Shown here piece after piece: positions 56,678 through 64,000 of a DNA stretch of 64,000 nucleotides (position 1 is the first letter of the stretch; every line of letters begins with the position of its first letter). The notes beneath the pieces were generated by a model. That model was not told the origin of the DNA. It saw nothing but the letters and a program-made list of their open reading frames with translations, and did no database searches. Origin of the DNA: CAZDDB01 sp963843285 (GTDB lineage Bacteria > Acidobacteriota > HRBIN11 > JAKEFK01); assembly GCA_963843285.1 (NCBI GenBank), contig CAWJJO010000006.1:124001-188000 (forward strand), read 5' to 3'. The translations under genes were made by a program, and so were the position numbers.

Positions 56678-57613
56678 ATGAACATTCATACAGTCCGAAA
56701 GAAAGTGTTCCCACCAAAGTTCGCCGTGCTTATCGCTTTTTCATTGGCACTTTTCGTACCCTATTTTGCCGCAGGGGAGGAGGTCCCTTTTACATTCGTT
56801 GCCATTGGGGACAACGGTTGCGGTTGTTCCGCCCAGCAGCGTGTGGCGGAAAGGATGTTGCAATGGTTTCAGCAGAAACCGTTCTACACCGTCGTGATGT
56901 TGGGAGATAACATTTACGGGGGCGGAGATAAAAGCATATTTGTCGATCGCTTCGACAAATCTTATCAACCTCTGGTGACTCGCGGTGTGAAATTCTACGC
57001 CACTCTTGGAAATCATGATGTGGAAGCAAAAGGTAGGGCGCAGGATGAAATTGCAGACAAAAATCGTTTCCACATTCTAGGAGAGAACGGATATTATTCT
57101 TTCAGTCCTGCGCCAGAAATCGATGGCCGACCGCTGATAACTTTTTTCGTTTTGAATTCGGAACGACTGTTAAAGTTGAATGCCGATCCCGCCCAAATCG
57201 CCTGGCTGAGTAAGGAATTAAGTGCGAGCAAAGCGCTCTGGAAGGTGGTGTACTTCCATGAACCGATTTATGCGCCAGGGGGAGGTCATGAACCGGAAGG
57301 TGAGCTGAAGCAGGGGATTGAGAAAATCCTGGTTGCGAGTGGAGTTCAGATGATACTAGCCGGCCACAGCCACTTTTACGCTCGTTTAAAACCGCAGGAA
57401 GGCATTACTCACATTATTTCCGGCGGAGGAGGTCGGTCGCTCAAGACACCGACGGAATCCCCCATAACTGCATCCATAGCCAAACAATATCACTTTGTGT
57501 ATTTCGAGGTTTTTCCAGATCAGCTCACCTTCAAAGCAATTCCTGTTTCCGGTTCGCCGCTCGATGAAGGAATGATTCTTCAGCAGCCGGCAAATACGAA
57601 CGTAACAAAATAG
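56678..57613 (+). CDS. Secreted calcineurin-like metallophosphatase
   Basis: 311 residues. Signal peptide/helix (about 14-32). Metal-site motifs in order: AIGDNG (Asp45), VVMLGDNIY (Asp77), TLGNHDVE (Asn112-His113), VYFHEP, and AGHSHFYARL. The layout resembles tartrate-resistant (purple) acid phosphatases. It would remove phosphate from proteins or small molecules outside the cytoplasm. It lies between two kinase-like paralogues, separated by 3 bases from the first and 49 from the second, so the three form one unit. Confidence 0.88.
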   Translation: MNIHTVRKKVFPPKFAVLIAFSLALFVPYFAAGEEVPFTFVAIGDNGCGCSAQQRVAERMLQWFQQKPFYTVVMLGDNIYGGGDKSIFVDRFDKSYQPLVTRGVKFYATLGNHDVEAKGRAQDEIADKNRFHILGENGYYSFSPAPEIDGRPLITFFVLNSERLLKLNADPAQIAWLSKELSASKALWKVVYFHEPIYAPGGGHEPEGELKQGIEKILVASGVQMILAGHSHFYARLKPQEGITHIISGGGGRSLKTPTESPITASIAKQYHFVYFEVFPDQLTFKAIPVSGSPLDEGMILQQPANTNVTK

Positions 57614-57662
57614 AAAATGCTTGGGGTAACGAAATATTTAACCTTTGTGAAAAGGAGCCTAT

Positions 57663-58815
57663 ATGAAAAAGGCTTTTCTCCTCTTCTCTCTGCTCTGCAA
57701 CCTCACCGTGTTTGCGGAAGTCAAGATGGACCCGGTAACCGATGAAGTACGCGACAATTATCTAAAACGCGCACAGGTATGGAAACCTACGGATATTTCG
57801 AAGATGGACATCGCTGCCGGCCCGCAGAATGAAGTCTCAGTACCTGCAGGCACAGAGGTCAGGTGCGAATACCTTGGAGCCGGAAAAAAACTCTATCGGG
57901 AAAGCAGCCGAAGTTTCTTTGCAAAACTGAATCGGGTCAAATCGTCAGGGTAAAATACGGCAAAGACACTCTGGAGATTTATGCAGATGTAGTCGCAACG
58001 CGGCTGCTCTGGGCCCTGGGCTTTTATGCGGATGAAGTCTATCCGGCAAAAGTGCTATGCCTGAACTGTCCGGAAAAAGATCCGTATGTTCACCGGAAGA
58101 TCAGAAGCGGTCCGATTTGGTTTTCGAATCCGCAATCATTGAAAGGAACTTCCCGGGAACCATGATCGAAGAATCCGAAGATCAAGGATGGAATTGGAGC
58201 GAACTGGACAAGGTAGAGGAAAAGGAAGGAGGAGCTCCTCTGAATCAACAGGATGCGCTCAAGCTTCTCATGGTCTTCATTCAGCATGCGGATACGAAAG
58301 CGGATAACCAGCGCCTGGCGTGCTATCGCGAAGAGATTGCCGATCCGGATGGAGATGGAATCGGCAACTGCGAAAAACCAGTTCTCATGGTTCAAGATCT
58401 CGGCTCTACATTTGGGGGAGGATTGGGGGGATTGCATCTCAGCAAAACGAATTTCAAGGACTGGGAGCGGAAGCCCGTTTGGAATTTAACAAAACAGGCG
58501 AAATACATGGCTGAAAACAAGGTGCGTCCGTGCTTTGGAAATCTTACGCCGTCAAAGCTATCGCAGGAAGAAAGTATGGATGATCCTTTTATTTCTGAGG
58601 AAGGTAGAAAATTCCTTGCCGGATTACTGAATCAATTGACCAACCGGCAGATCCTCGACCTATTTCGTGTTGCCGGCGTGGAGAGGCTGCATCAATTCGT
58701 GGAAGACAATGGCGTGCAAAGGCGCATCACGGCTGAAGATTGGGCGGCAGTATTTGTAAAGAAACGCGCGGAAATCAATGAAGCTGAATGCACATCAGTA
58801 CTGAAAGAGAAATAA
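57663..58815 (+). pseudogene. Second secreted kinase-like protein, two frameshifts
   Basis: Paralogue of 55508-56674 in three frames. Part 1 (57663 to about 57890): signal peptide, then VRDNYLKRAQVWKPTDISKM. A -1 shift at the A7 run 57884-57890 gives part 2 (SGKQPKFLCKTESGQIVRVK, ATRLLWALGFYADEVYP). Another -1 shift near 58085-58110 gives part 3 (FESAIIERNFPGTMIEESED, QHADTKADNQ, VLMVQDLGSTFG), which runs to the stop at 58813-58815. The motif residues are conserved with the intact copy, arguing for recent loss or sequencing error rather than old decay. Ribosome site AAAAGGAGCC before ATG 57663. Confidence 0.72.
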
Positions 58816-58819
58816 AGAA

Positions 58820-58847
58820 GACCGCGTCGCACTCAAGCAACGCGGCC
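58820..58847. terminator. Hairpin between convergent genes
   Basis: GACCGCGT / ACGCGGCC stem with a 12-base loop, lying between the kinase-like paralogue (+) and the CsbD gene (-). The + side is followed by TCTTAT, so the T-run is weak. Confidence 0.5.
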
Positions 58848-58864
58848 TCTTATGTTAACGATTT

Positions 58865-59200
58865 TTATTTACGATCCAGATTACGGAGTTCACGTTCAAT
58901 TTCATTCGCTTTGTAAGTGCTTTCGCCATAGCGTTCCTGGATCTTACCGATAATCCTTTCCCGACGTCCTTCCATTGCTTCTATGTCGTCGTCGGTAAGC
59001 TTGTTCCAATTCTCTTTGATTGAGCCTTTGAATTGTTTCCAATTCCCTTTGACTTGCTCCCAGATCGCATCGGTTTTCTCGGTGATCTCTTCTTTCCACA
59101 CCGCTTTTTCAGGGTCCAGACCCTTTCTTCTTTTTTCCTTGTCCAATAATTCTTCCTCTTCTCTCGTCAATTCTTCCAGTTTTTCATCCGTATATTTCAT
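58865..59200 (-). CDS. CsbD-family stress protein with extended N-terminus
   Basis: 111 residues, highly charged and helical. The CsbD core is clear: WEQVKGNWKQFKGSIKENWN then RRERIIGKIQERYG. An extra N-terminal 45 residues (TDEKLEELTREEEELLDKEK) precede it, making it longer than usual (about 60-70). CsbD is a small general-stress protein of unknown mechanism. The gene has AGGAGAAACAAGA before ATG 59200. Confidence 0.85.
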   Translation of the reverse strand: MKYTDEKLEELTREEEELLDKEKRRKGLDPEKAVWKEEITEKTDAIWEQVKGNWKQFKGSIKENWNKLTDDDIEAMEGRRERIIGKIQERYGESTYKANEIERELRNLDRK

Positions 59201-59343
59201 CGTTCTTGTTTCTCCTTTTTTACTTTAGTTTCTTGATCAATTGCCGTGAGGTTGAAGTTAATCGGTTCGTCCGGGCACTGCTGTAAATGAATCCAGCTTT
59301 TCTTGTGGTTCTGAGGGCGACCTCGATGCTCTGTCCGAGCTGA

Positions 59344-60504
59344 TTACTTTTTCAGTTTGAGTAGTAACGCCGGCACGAAAACCAGGGTCACAAACATCGA
59401 TAGCGAGAGCCCCCCAATTACTGCCAGGGCGAGCGGTTTCTGGAGCTCGGAGCCGGTGCCGATCCCGAACGCAAGCGGAAGAAGCCCGAACAGCGTAGCT
59501 AGAGTGGTCATCAAAATTGGCCGGAGTCTGATTTTCCCGGCTCGTATCAGGGCCTCCGCAAGTGGAATCTGCTCGCTCTCTCGCAATTGGAAAGTGTATT
59601 CAATCAAGATGATCCCGTTCTTTACAATCAGGCCGATTAACATGATCAATCCCATAAAGGAGGAAACGTTGAATTCGGTTCCGGTAATCCACAGCATCAG
59701 GAGCGCACCGACCAACGAAACTGGAGCTGCAGAAAGAATCACCAGACCGGCCAGGAAATCGCGGAATTGAAGAACCAGCAGGATGAATACGAGCATCACT
59801 GCAATTACGAGCACCAGAAGAAGTTGACGGAAGGAATGCTGTTGGCTTTGATAGAGTCCGCCAATCTCATAAGTGTAGCCAAGCGGAAGCGTCGTTTTTT
59901 GCAGAATCTTTCTGACCTCCGGAATTACGTCTCCCAGGGAAGTTCCGCTGATCCGGGCGGTGATCGCAATCAACTGTCTCTGATTTTCGCGCAGCATCTC
60001 ATTTTGCCCGTTCACTTCCGTCAACGTCGCAATGGATCCTAGCGGAATCACTGTCTTGGTTTTCGGATTTAGAAGGGGAAATTGACGAATGAGATCGTAG
60101 TTGAACCGGTCTTCATCAGAAAACCGGATACGGATTCCGATCAATCGGTCGAATTGTCTGAACTGTGTTACAACTTTTCCGAGCAAGGAATCGGAAAGTT
60201 GCTTGGTGATGATTTCCTGATCCAATCCGGCTTGCAACGCTCTTACGGGATCGATTTTGACCTGAATTTCGGGGTTTCCAAACTGAACCCCGCTAAATAG
60301 ATCCACGACGCCCGGTATCTTTGAGATCTGGTCAGCGATTTGCTCCGCCAGCTCCTGCAACTTGGAAGGGTCGTCTCCAAAAAGCTTGACTTCTACCGGG
60401 TCCGGATTTCCTTCCAGATCTCCAAGGATGTCTTGCAAGACCTGTACAAATTCAATGCGGATACTGGGAAGGGAAGACTCCACTTTTTGCCGCACATCAT
60501 CCAT
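59344..60504 (-). CDS. RND efflux pump, C-terminal fragment (frameshifted)
   Basis: 386 residues forming the last third of an AcrB/CusA-type RND transporter: periplasmic segment (VEVKLFGDDPSKLQELAEQI), then membrane helices with LVFILLVLQFRDFLAG and the conserved GIVKNGIILIEYT-type loop, ending ALLLKLKK. It continues the 60393-62396 frame: one more A in the A7 tract (- strand, 60534-60528) would join them with KKRDRDVEAIMDDVRQKV. The ATG at 60504 lies inside the domain, so independent function is unlikely. Stretch 59201-59343 shows nothing. Confidence 0.88.
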   Translation of the reverse strand: MDDVRQKVESSLPSIRIEFVQVLQDILGDLEGNPDPVEVKLFGDDPSKLQELAEQIADQISKIPGVVDLFSGVQFGNPEIQVKIDPVRALQAGLDQEIITKQLSDSLLGKVVTQFRQFDRLIGIRIRFSDEDRFNYDLIRQFPLLNPKTKTVIPLGSIATLTEVNGQNEMLRENQRQLIAITARISGTSLGDVIPEVRKILQKTTLPLGYTYEIGGLYQSQQHSFRQLLLVLVIAVMLVFILLVLQFRDFLAGLVILSAAPVSLVGALLMLWITGTEFNVSSFMGLIMLIGLIVKNGIILIEYTFQLRESEQIPLAEALIRAGKIRLRPILMTTLATLFGLLPLAFGIGTGSELQKPLALAVIGGLSLSMFVTLVFVPALLLKLKK

Positions 60505-62396
60505 AATTGCTTCGACATCGCGGTCCCTTTTTTTCTGAGCCGGACGATAATGTCCCCGGAGCTCTGTTCAGTGGCAAAGAGTCCAAGCTCGGCTCCTGTT
60601 CTGCGCGAAAGAGACTCGACTTCGGGTGTGGATTTCAGGATCTGCTCTATTTCTTTGAGCACACGATCGGTTTCCTTTAAGGAAGTGCCGGAAGGCATCC
60701 AGTAATCAAGCACAAACGAGCCTTCATCCATTAACGGCAAGAATCCGGATGCCAGTTGCGTGTAGATTCCAACTCCAACCCCAATCAACAGCAAGGCAGC
60801 CACAATGATTGCGCCGGTATGCGCAAGAGCCCAGCCCACTGTTCTTTCGTAAACCGATGTCAGGTTCTGCAAAAATCGATCTGTCTTTTTGCTTTCCTTT
60901 TTCTCTTCTTTCAAGTATCTCTTCGCCAAAAGAGGAATGAGCGTAAAGGACAAGACAAGCGAAACAAGCACCGCTGTCGATAGAGTAATCGAGAAGGCTG
61001 CGAAGAATTGTCCGACTACCCCTTCCATCAGGGCAAGCGGGAGGAAGACAACTACTGTAGTGAAGGTAGATCCGCTCACCGCTCCCAGAATTTCATTTGT
61101 GGCGTTCAGGACCGATGACTCCTTGCTGACGTCCGTTTTTATGTTGGTCTGGAGATGACGGTGTATGTTTTCGACAACCACAATTGCATCATCGATCACC
61201 AGTCCAATGGCGACCGCCATTCCGCCCAGCGACATCAGGTTTAGAGTCTGTCCGAGATGCTGCATGAAAAATAACGTAATGACCAGCGTGAGCGGGATGC
61301 TGCAGGCAGCGATCAGAGTGGAGCGCCATTCTCGTAAAAAGAGCAGCAGGATTGCAACAGAGAGAACGCATCCGATGGCGATCGCATCGCGAACACTGAT
61401 AATGGAGTCATGGACAAATTCTGCGAGATCGTAAACGGTTGTGAGGTGTACCGTGGAAGGTAGATTCCCTTTGATCTCGGAAATCCGTTGCAAAGCGTCT
61501 TGCTCAATTGCAAGGATGTTTCCGCCGATTTGACGTGTCACATTGATTTGTGCTGCGGCCTCTCCGTTTCCGGAAATGAGCATCGTCCGGTCTTCAGAGC
61601 CTTCAAAAACTGACGCGATGTCGTGAACATATGTCATGGACCCCGGCTCATCTTCCGTTCCTGCAACGACGATGTTGTTGACCGTATCCAGGTTTTGAAT
61701 CTCGCTGGACATCAGGATCATGAATTGCTTGTAGTCTTTGTTGAGACGGCCGACCGCTTCAATCGTATTTGCGCGCCGGATCGCATCTTCTACTTTCTCC
61801 AGTGTGAGATGATGCGCCAGCATTTTCCGGGAATCGACAACCACCTGAATCTCACGAATCGTGTCGCCCATCACCCCAACCTGTCCAACCCCCGGGATAC
61901 GGCTCAGTGTGGGCCGCACTGTGTATTGTGCGTAATCTCGAAGCGCAGTAGGCGGAACATTTTTGCCTGTTAACAAAAAGATCATGACGGGAAATAGGGC
62001 CGGCGTGACGCGTTCTACCGTGAGTTGCGTCTGCTCTGGTAAAAAGGGACGAACCTCGCTGATCTTTGCCTGGACTTGTTGGAGAGCAAGCTGCATGTCC
62101 GCTTTGGGAAGAAAGACAAGCGAGATCTCGGCTTCCCCACGGATGGTTCGGGAGCGGACTCGATAGAGTCCGAGCACTCCGGATAGCGACTCTTCGATCG
62201 GTCGCGTGACACCGAGTAACACATTTCCGGTAGGAAGATCTCCCATCGATGCCACAACGATGATCCGCGGAAAGTCTACTTCTGGATAGATGCCACTTGG
62301 CAACTGAAAAGCTGAATAGATACCGGCAAAAACCAGTACAACAATGATCAGGCTAATTGCTTTCCGGTGGGCAACTGCTGCCTCTGCGACTGTCAT
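60393..62396 (-). CDS. RND efflux pump, N-terminal part (frameshifted)
   Basis: 667 residues, the first two thirds of a proton-driven RND pump. First membrane helix (ISLIIVVLVFAGIYSAFQLP), then GIYPEVDFPRIIV, the porter domain, and helices with VIDDAIVVVENIHRHLQT carrying the proton-relay Asp pair. It matches the CzcA/heavy-metal or multidrug RND families; the substrate is not decided. True homology ends at RLRKK at an A7 run, after which the frame runs into a short false tail. Overlaps its adaptor gene by 4 bases (62393-62396). Confidence 0.9.
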   Translation of the reverse strand: MTVAEAAVAHRKAISLIIVVLVFAGIYSAFQLPSGIYPEVDFPRIIVVASMGDLPTGNVLLGVTRPIEESLSGVLGLYRVRSRTIRGEAEISLVFLPKADMQLALQQVQAKISEVRPFLPEQTQLTVERVTPALFPVMIFLLTGKNVPPTALRDYAQYTVRPTLSRIPGVGQVGVMGDTIREIQVVVDSRKMLAHHLTLEKVEDAIRRANTIEAVGRLNKDYKQFMILMSSEIQNLDTVNNIVVAGTEDEPGSMTYVHDIASVFEGSEDRTMLISGNGEAAAQINVTRQIGGNILAIEQDALQRISEIKGNLPSTVHLTTVYDLAEFVHDSIISVRDAIAIGCVLSVAILLLFLREWRSTLIAACSIPLTLVITLFFMQHLGQTLNLMSLGGMAVAIGLVIDDAIVVVENIHRHLQTNIKTDVSKESSVLNATNEILGAVSGSTFTTVVVFLPLALMEGVVGQFFAAFSITLSTAVLVSLVLSFTLIPLLAKRYLKEEKKESKKTDRFLQNLTSVYERTVGWALAHTGAIIVAALLLIGVGVGIYTQLASGFLPLMDEGSFVLDYWMPSGTSLKETDRVLKEIEQILKSTPEVESLSRRTGAELGLFATEQSSGDIIVRLRKKGTAMSKQLWMMCGKKWSLPFPVSALNLYRSCKTSLEIWKEIRTR

Positions 62397-63451
62397 CCCG
62401 GCTTCACCTTTACTATCATGCCATTTGCAAGACCGTAGCTCCCTACGGTGACAACCGGATCGCCTTTCTGAACGCCCTGAAGAATTTCCACGCGATCGCC
62501 TTCACGCCATCCGGTTTGAACCCGCTTCTCTGTAATCTTCGAATCTGTTCCTACTACAAAAACTTTAGCTTCTTCGTTTTCAACTACAACCGCTGCCGCA
62601 GGAACGTAGAGAGCAGCCGGGTGTATCGCGGCAATAATATTGGCCGTCGCAAACATTCCTCCCCGCAACTTGTGGTCCTGGTTGGGGACACGAATCCGGA
62701 CGGTGGCCGAACTGCTGACTGCATCGATAGCAGGAAGCACGGCGACAATTTTTCCTGCAAAAGACTGGTCGGCGAACGCGTCCGTTCGAACTTCCACATC
62801 CAGGCTTTCGTGAACCGACGCCAGATAGGAAGTCGGCAGATTTGCGAGCATTTCGATGGGATCAAAATTTGCGATTTCCAGAATCGGCTGGCCGGCTGTT
62901 CCGTCCACCTGTTCTCCAACACTTGCGAAGCGTTTGACAACCCATCCATGGATCGGGGAACGAATCTGGGCTCGCGAGAGTTGAAGTGCCGCGGTATCGT
63001 AAGCGGCGCGCGCCATGAGAAAATCACGATGCGCGTCTTCCTTCTCTTTGCCGGCAGCGATTCCGCGCTCATATAATTTGTTGAGCCGCTCCTCATTCTC
63101 TTTCGCGTTATCCAGCACCGCCTTTGCCTGATTGGCTTCCTCTTTCAAAATCGAATCGTCCAGCATCGCAACGATCTGACCTGCGCTGACGGAATCGCCT
63201 TCAACAGCCGTAATTTGAGTGATTCGACCCGCAACCAGAGGACTGATCTTGATGTCACGGTCCGGCAAAGCTCCCAGCGTTCCGCTTGCCGAAATCATCT
63301 GCCGGATAGGCCCCTGTTCCACCTTTGCAATCTGTACTTCCACGTTGTTGACGGTTGTGCCCTCAGTATCGCCTTCGGGATCGCTCTTTTTTGCGCACCC
63401 AAGAGCAAGGAATCCGATCATTGGAACGACCAACCAGTATGAATATTTCAT
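62393..63451 (-). CDS. RND periplasmic adaptor lipoprotein
   Basis: 352 residues. Lipobox FLALGC (Cys19), then beta-barrel and lipoyl domains (ISPLVAGRITQITAVEGDSV; IRSPIHGWVVKRFASVGEQV) around a short helical hairpin, and a C-terminal membrane-proximal domain. It links the pump to the outer-membrane channel. Stop overlaps the pump start and its own start overlaps the channel gene stop, each by 4 bases, so the three are co-translated in order channel-adaptor-pump. Confidence 0.92.
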   Translation of the reverse strand: MKYSYWLVVPMIGFLALGCAKKSDPEGDTEGTTVNNVEVQIAKVEQGPIRQMISASGTLGALPDRDIKISPLVAGRITQITAVEGDSVSAGQIVAMLDDSILKEEANQAKAVLDNAKENEERLNKLYERGIAAGKEKEDAHRDFLMARAAYDTAALQLSRAQIRSPIHGWVVKRFASVGEQVDGTAGQPILEIANFDPIEMLANLPTSYLASVHESLDVEVRTDAFADQSFAGKIVAVLPAIDAVSSSATVRIRVPNQDHKLRGGMFATANIIAAIHPAALYVPAAAVVVENEEAKVFVVGTDSKITEKRVQTGWREGDRVEILQGVQKGDPVVTVGSYGLANGMIVKVKPG

Positions 63452-64000
63452 TCCAGACCTACGTTTGCCGTTAACTCCAGATCCGCAACCGCTGTTTGAT
63501 AGCGCATCAACAAATCCAGATATTCAAGCCGGATTTCTCGCATGTTTCGCTGGGCATCCAGAACGGACAAAAATCCGGTTTTTCCTTCTCGATAGCTTTC
63601 TTCCGACATTTGCTCAATTTCATCCACAGCCGGCAAAATTTCCTCATGATAGTTCTTGGCTTGAAAGAGCGCAGCCTGATATTGAATGTAAGCGGAAGAT
63701 ATTTCGGCTCGAACCTTTTGTTGTGTCGCAGTCTGTTCTGCGCGTAGACTTTCCAGTGTGATATTGGATTTGAGGATTTCTCCGCTGTTTCGATTCAATA
63801 GAGGAACATCGAGCCGGAGAGCAGCGCGCCAACCATATTGGAAGTCTGCATCATGAATTTCCGTTCCTCCTTCCACATCCAGATCGGGGATTCGCTGCGC
63901 GTGTGCCAGGGAGAGTCGCGCTTCTTCCGCCTGGATTTTGCGCTGCAGCGTTTGTAAATCCGGGTGCACAGAAATAGCGCGTTCCAAAAGCGTTTCCAGA
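63448..64000 (-). CDS. Outer-membrane efflux channel (TolC family), N-terminus beyond window
   Basis: About 180 C-terminal residues visible; the frame is open to the right edge. Helical coiled-coil repeats typical of the family: HPDLQTLQRKIQAEEARLSL, then IPDLDVEGG and ILEST-type strands, SYREGKTGFLSVLDAQRNM and a final YQTAVADLELTAN. It forms the trimeric exit duct of the RND system. The apparent start (TTG at 63987) is not real because homology runs on upstream. Confidence 0.88.
   Translation of the reverse strand, partial: LETLLERAISVHPDLQTLQRKIQAEEARLSLAHAQRIPDLDVEGGTEIHDADFQYGWRAALRLDVPLLNRNSGEILKSNITLESLRAEQTATQQKVRAEISSAYIQYQAALFQAKNYHEEILPAVDEIEQMSEESYREGKTGFLSVLDAQRNMREIRLEYLDLLMRYQTAVADLELTANVGLE

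Overview
The window looks like chromosomal DNA of an acidobacterium (Acidobacteriota) or a close relative, with middling GC. The main taxonomic hints are the VWFA protein at 12025-13269 (a domain form described mostly from Acidobacteria), a DUF6600 protein, a GH44 remnant, a class I lanthipeptide-like leader, and very large multi-domain signalling proteins. No phage, insertion sequence, rRNA or CRISPR array was seen. One RNA gene is clear: a selenocysteine tRNA (selC, anticodon UCA) at 4569-4666.

Layout. (a) 1-4.5 kb: a membrane-anchored Ser/Thr kinase running off the left edge, a BlaI-type repressor, lysA and an APC amino-acid permease, with lysA bracketed by palindromic intergenic repeats. 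(b) 4.5-12 kb: selC, a truncated GH44 glycoside hydrolase, and a peptide export/maturation locus made of an HlyD adaptor, a C39-peptidase ABC exporter carrying two N-terminal cyclic-nucleotide domains, a parvulin-like maturation protein, and a divergent 56-codon Gly-Gly leader peptide with a Cys-rich core. (c) 12-28.5 kb: a VWFA protein, a nucleotide-transporter/HEAT/cNMP fusion, a class A PBP, lytic transglycosylase, a NarL-type two-component set with duplicated regulators, an M23 peptidase, an L,D-transpeptidase and small stress membrane proteins. (d) 28.9-42.1 kb: a signalling island with a poly-HAMP hybrid kinase (split by a frameshift), CheR, a response-regulator/histidine kinase, a sigma-70 factor and a CheB-CheR-PAS-kinase fusion. 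No chemoreceptors or flagellar genes accompany it. (e) 42-54.8 kb: many small stress-type genes (LemA remnant, TPM proteins, BON lipoproteins, DUF6600, DUF1003, ferritin-like, CBS, two C2H2 zinc-finger miniproteins), mostly with strong AGGAGG ribosome sites, plus a nuclease/phospholipase-D pair. (f) 54.9-58.8 kb: superoxide dismutase followed by a secreted kinase-like protein, a secreted metallophosphatase and a second, frameshifted kinase-like paralogue. (g) 58.9-64 kb: CsbD and an RND efflux operon (outer-membrane protein, adaptor, pump) whose pump gene is split at an A7 tract.

The most interesting possibilities are the cNMP-linked RiPP locus (6.9-11.4 kb) and the exported kinase-like/phosphatase operon (55.5-58.8 kb). 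Five single-base frameshifts (two in one gene), one out-of-frame deletion and one truncated gene occur here. Two of the frameshifts lie in A7 runs, so consensus errors in a draft assembly must be excluded before calling them decay or recoding.
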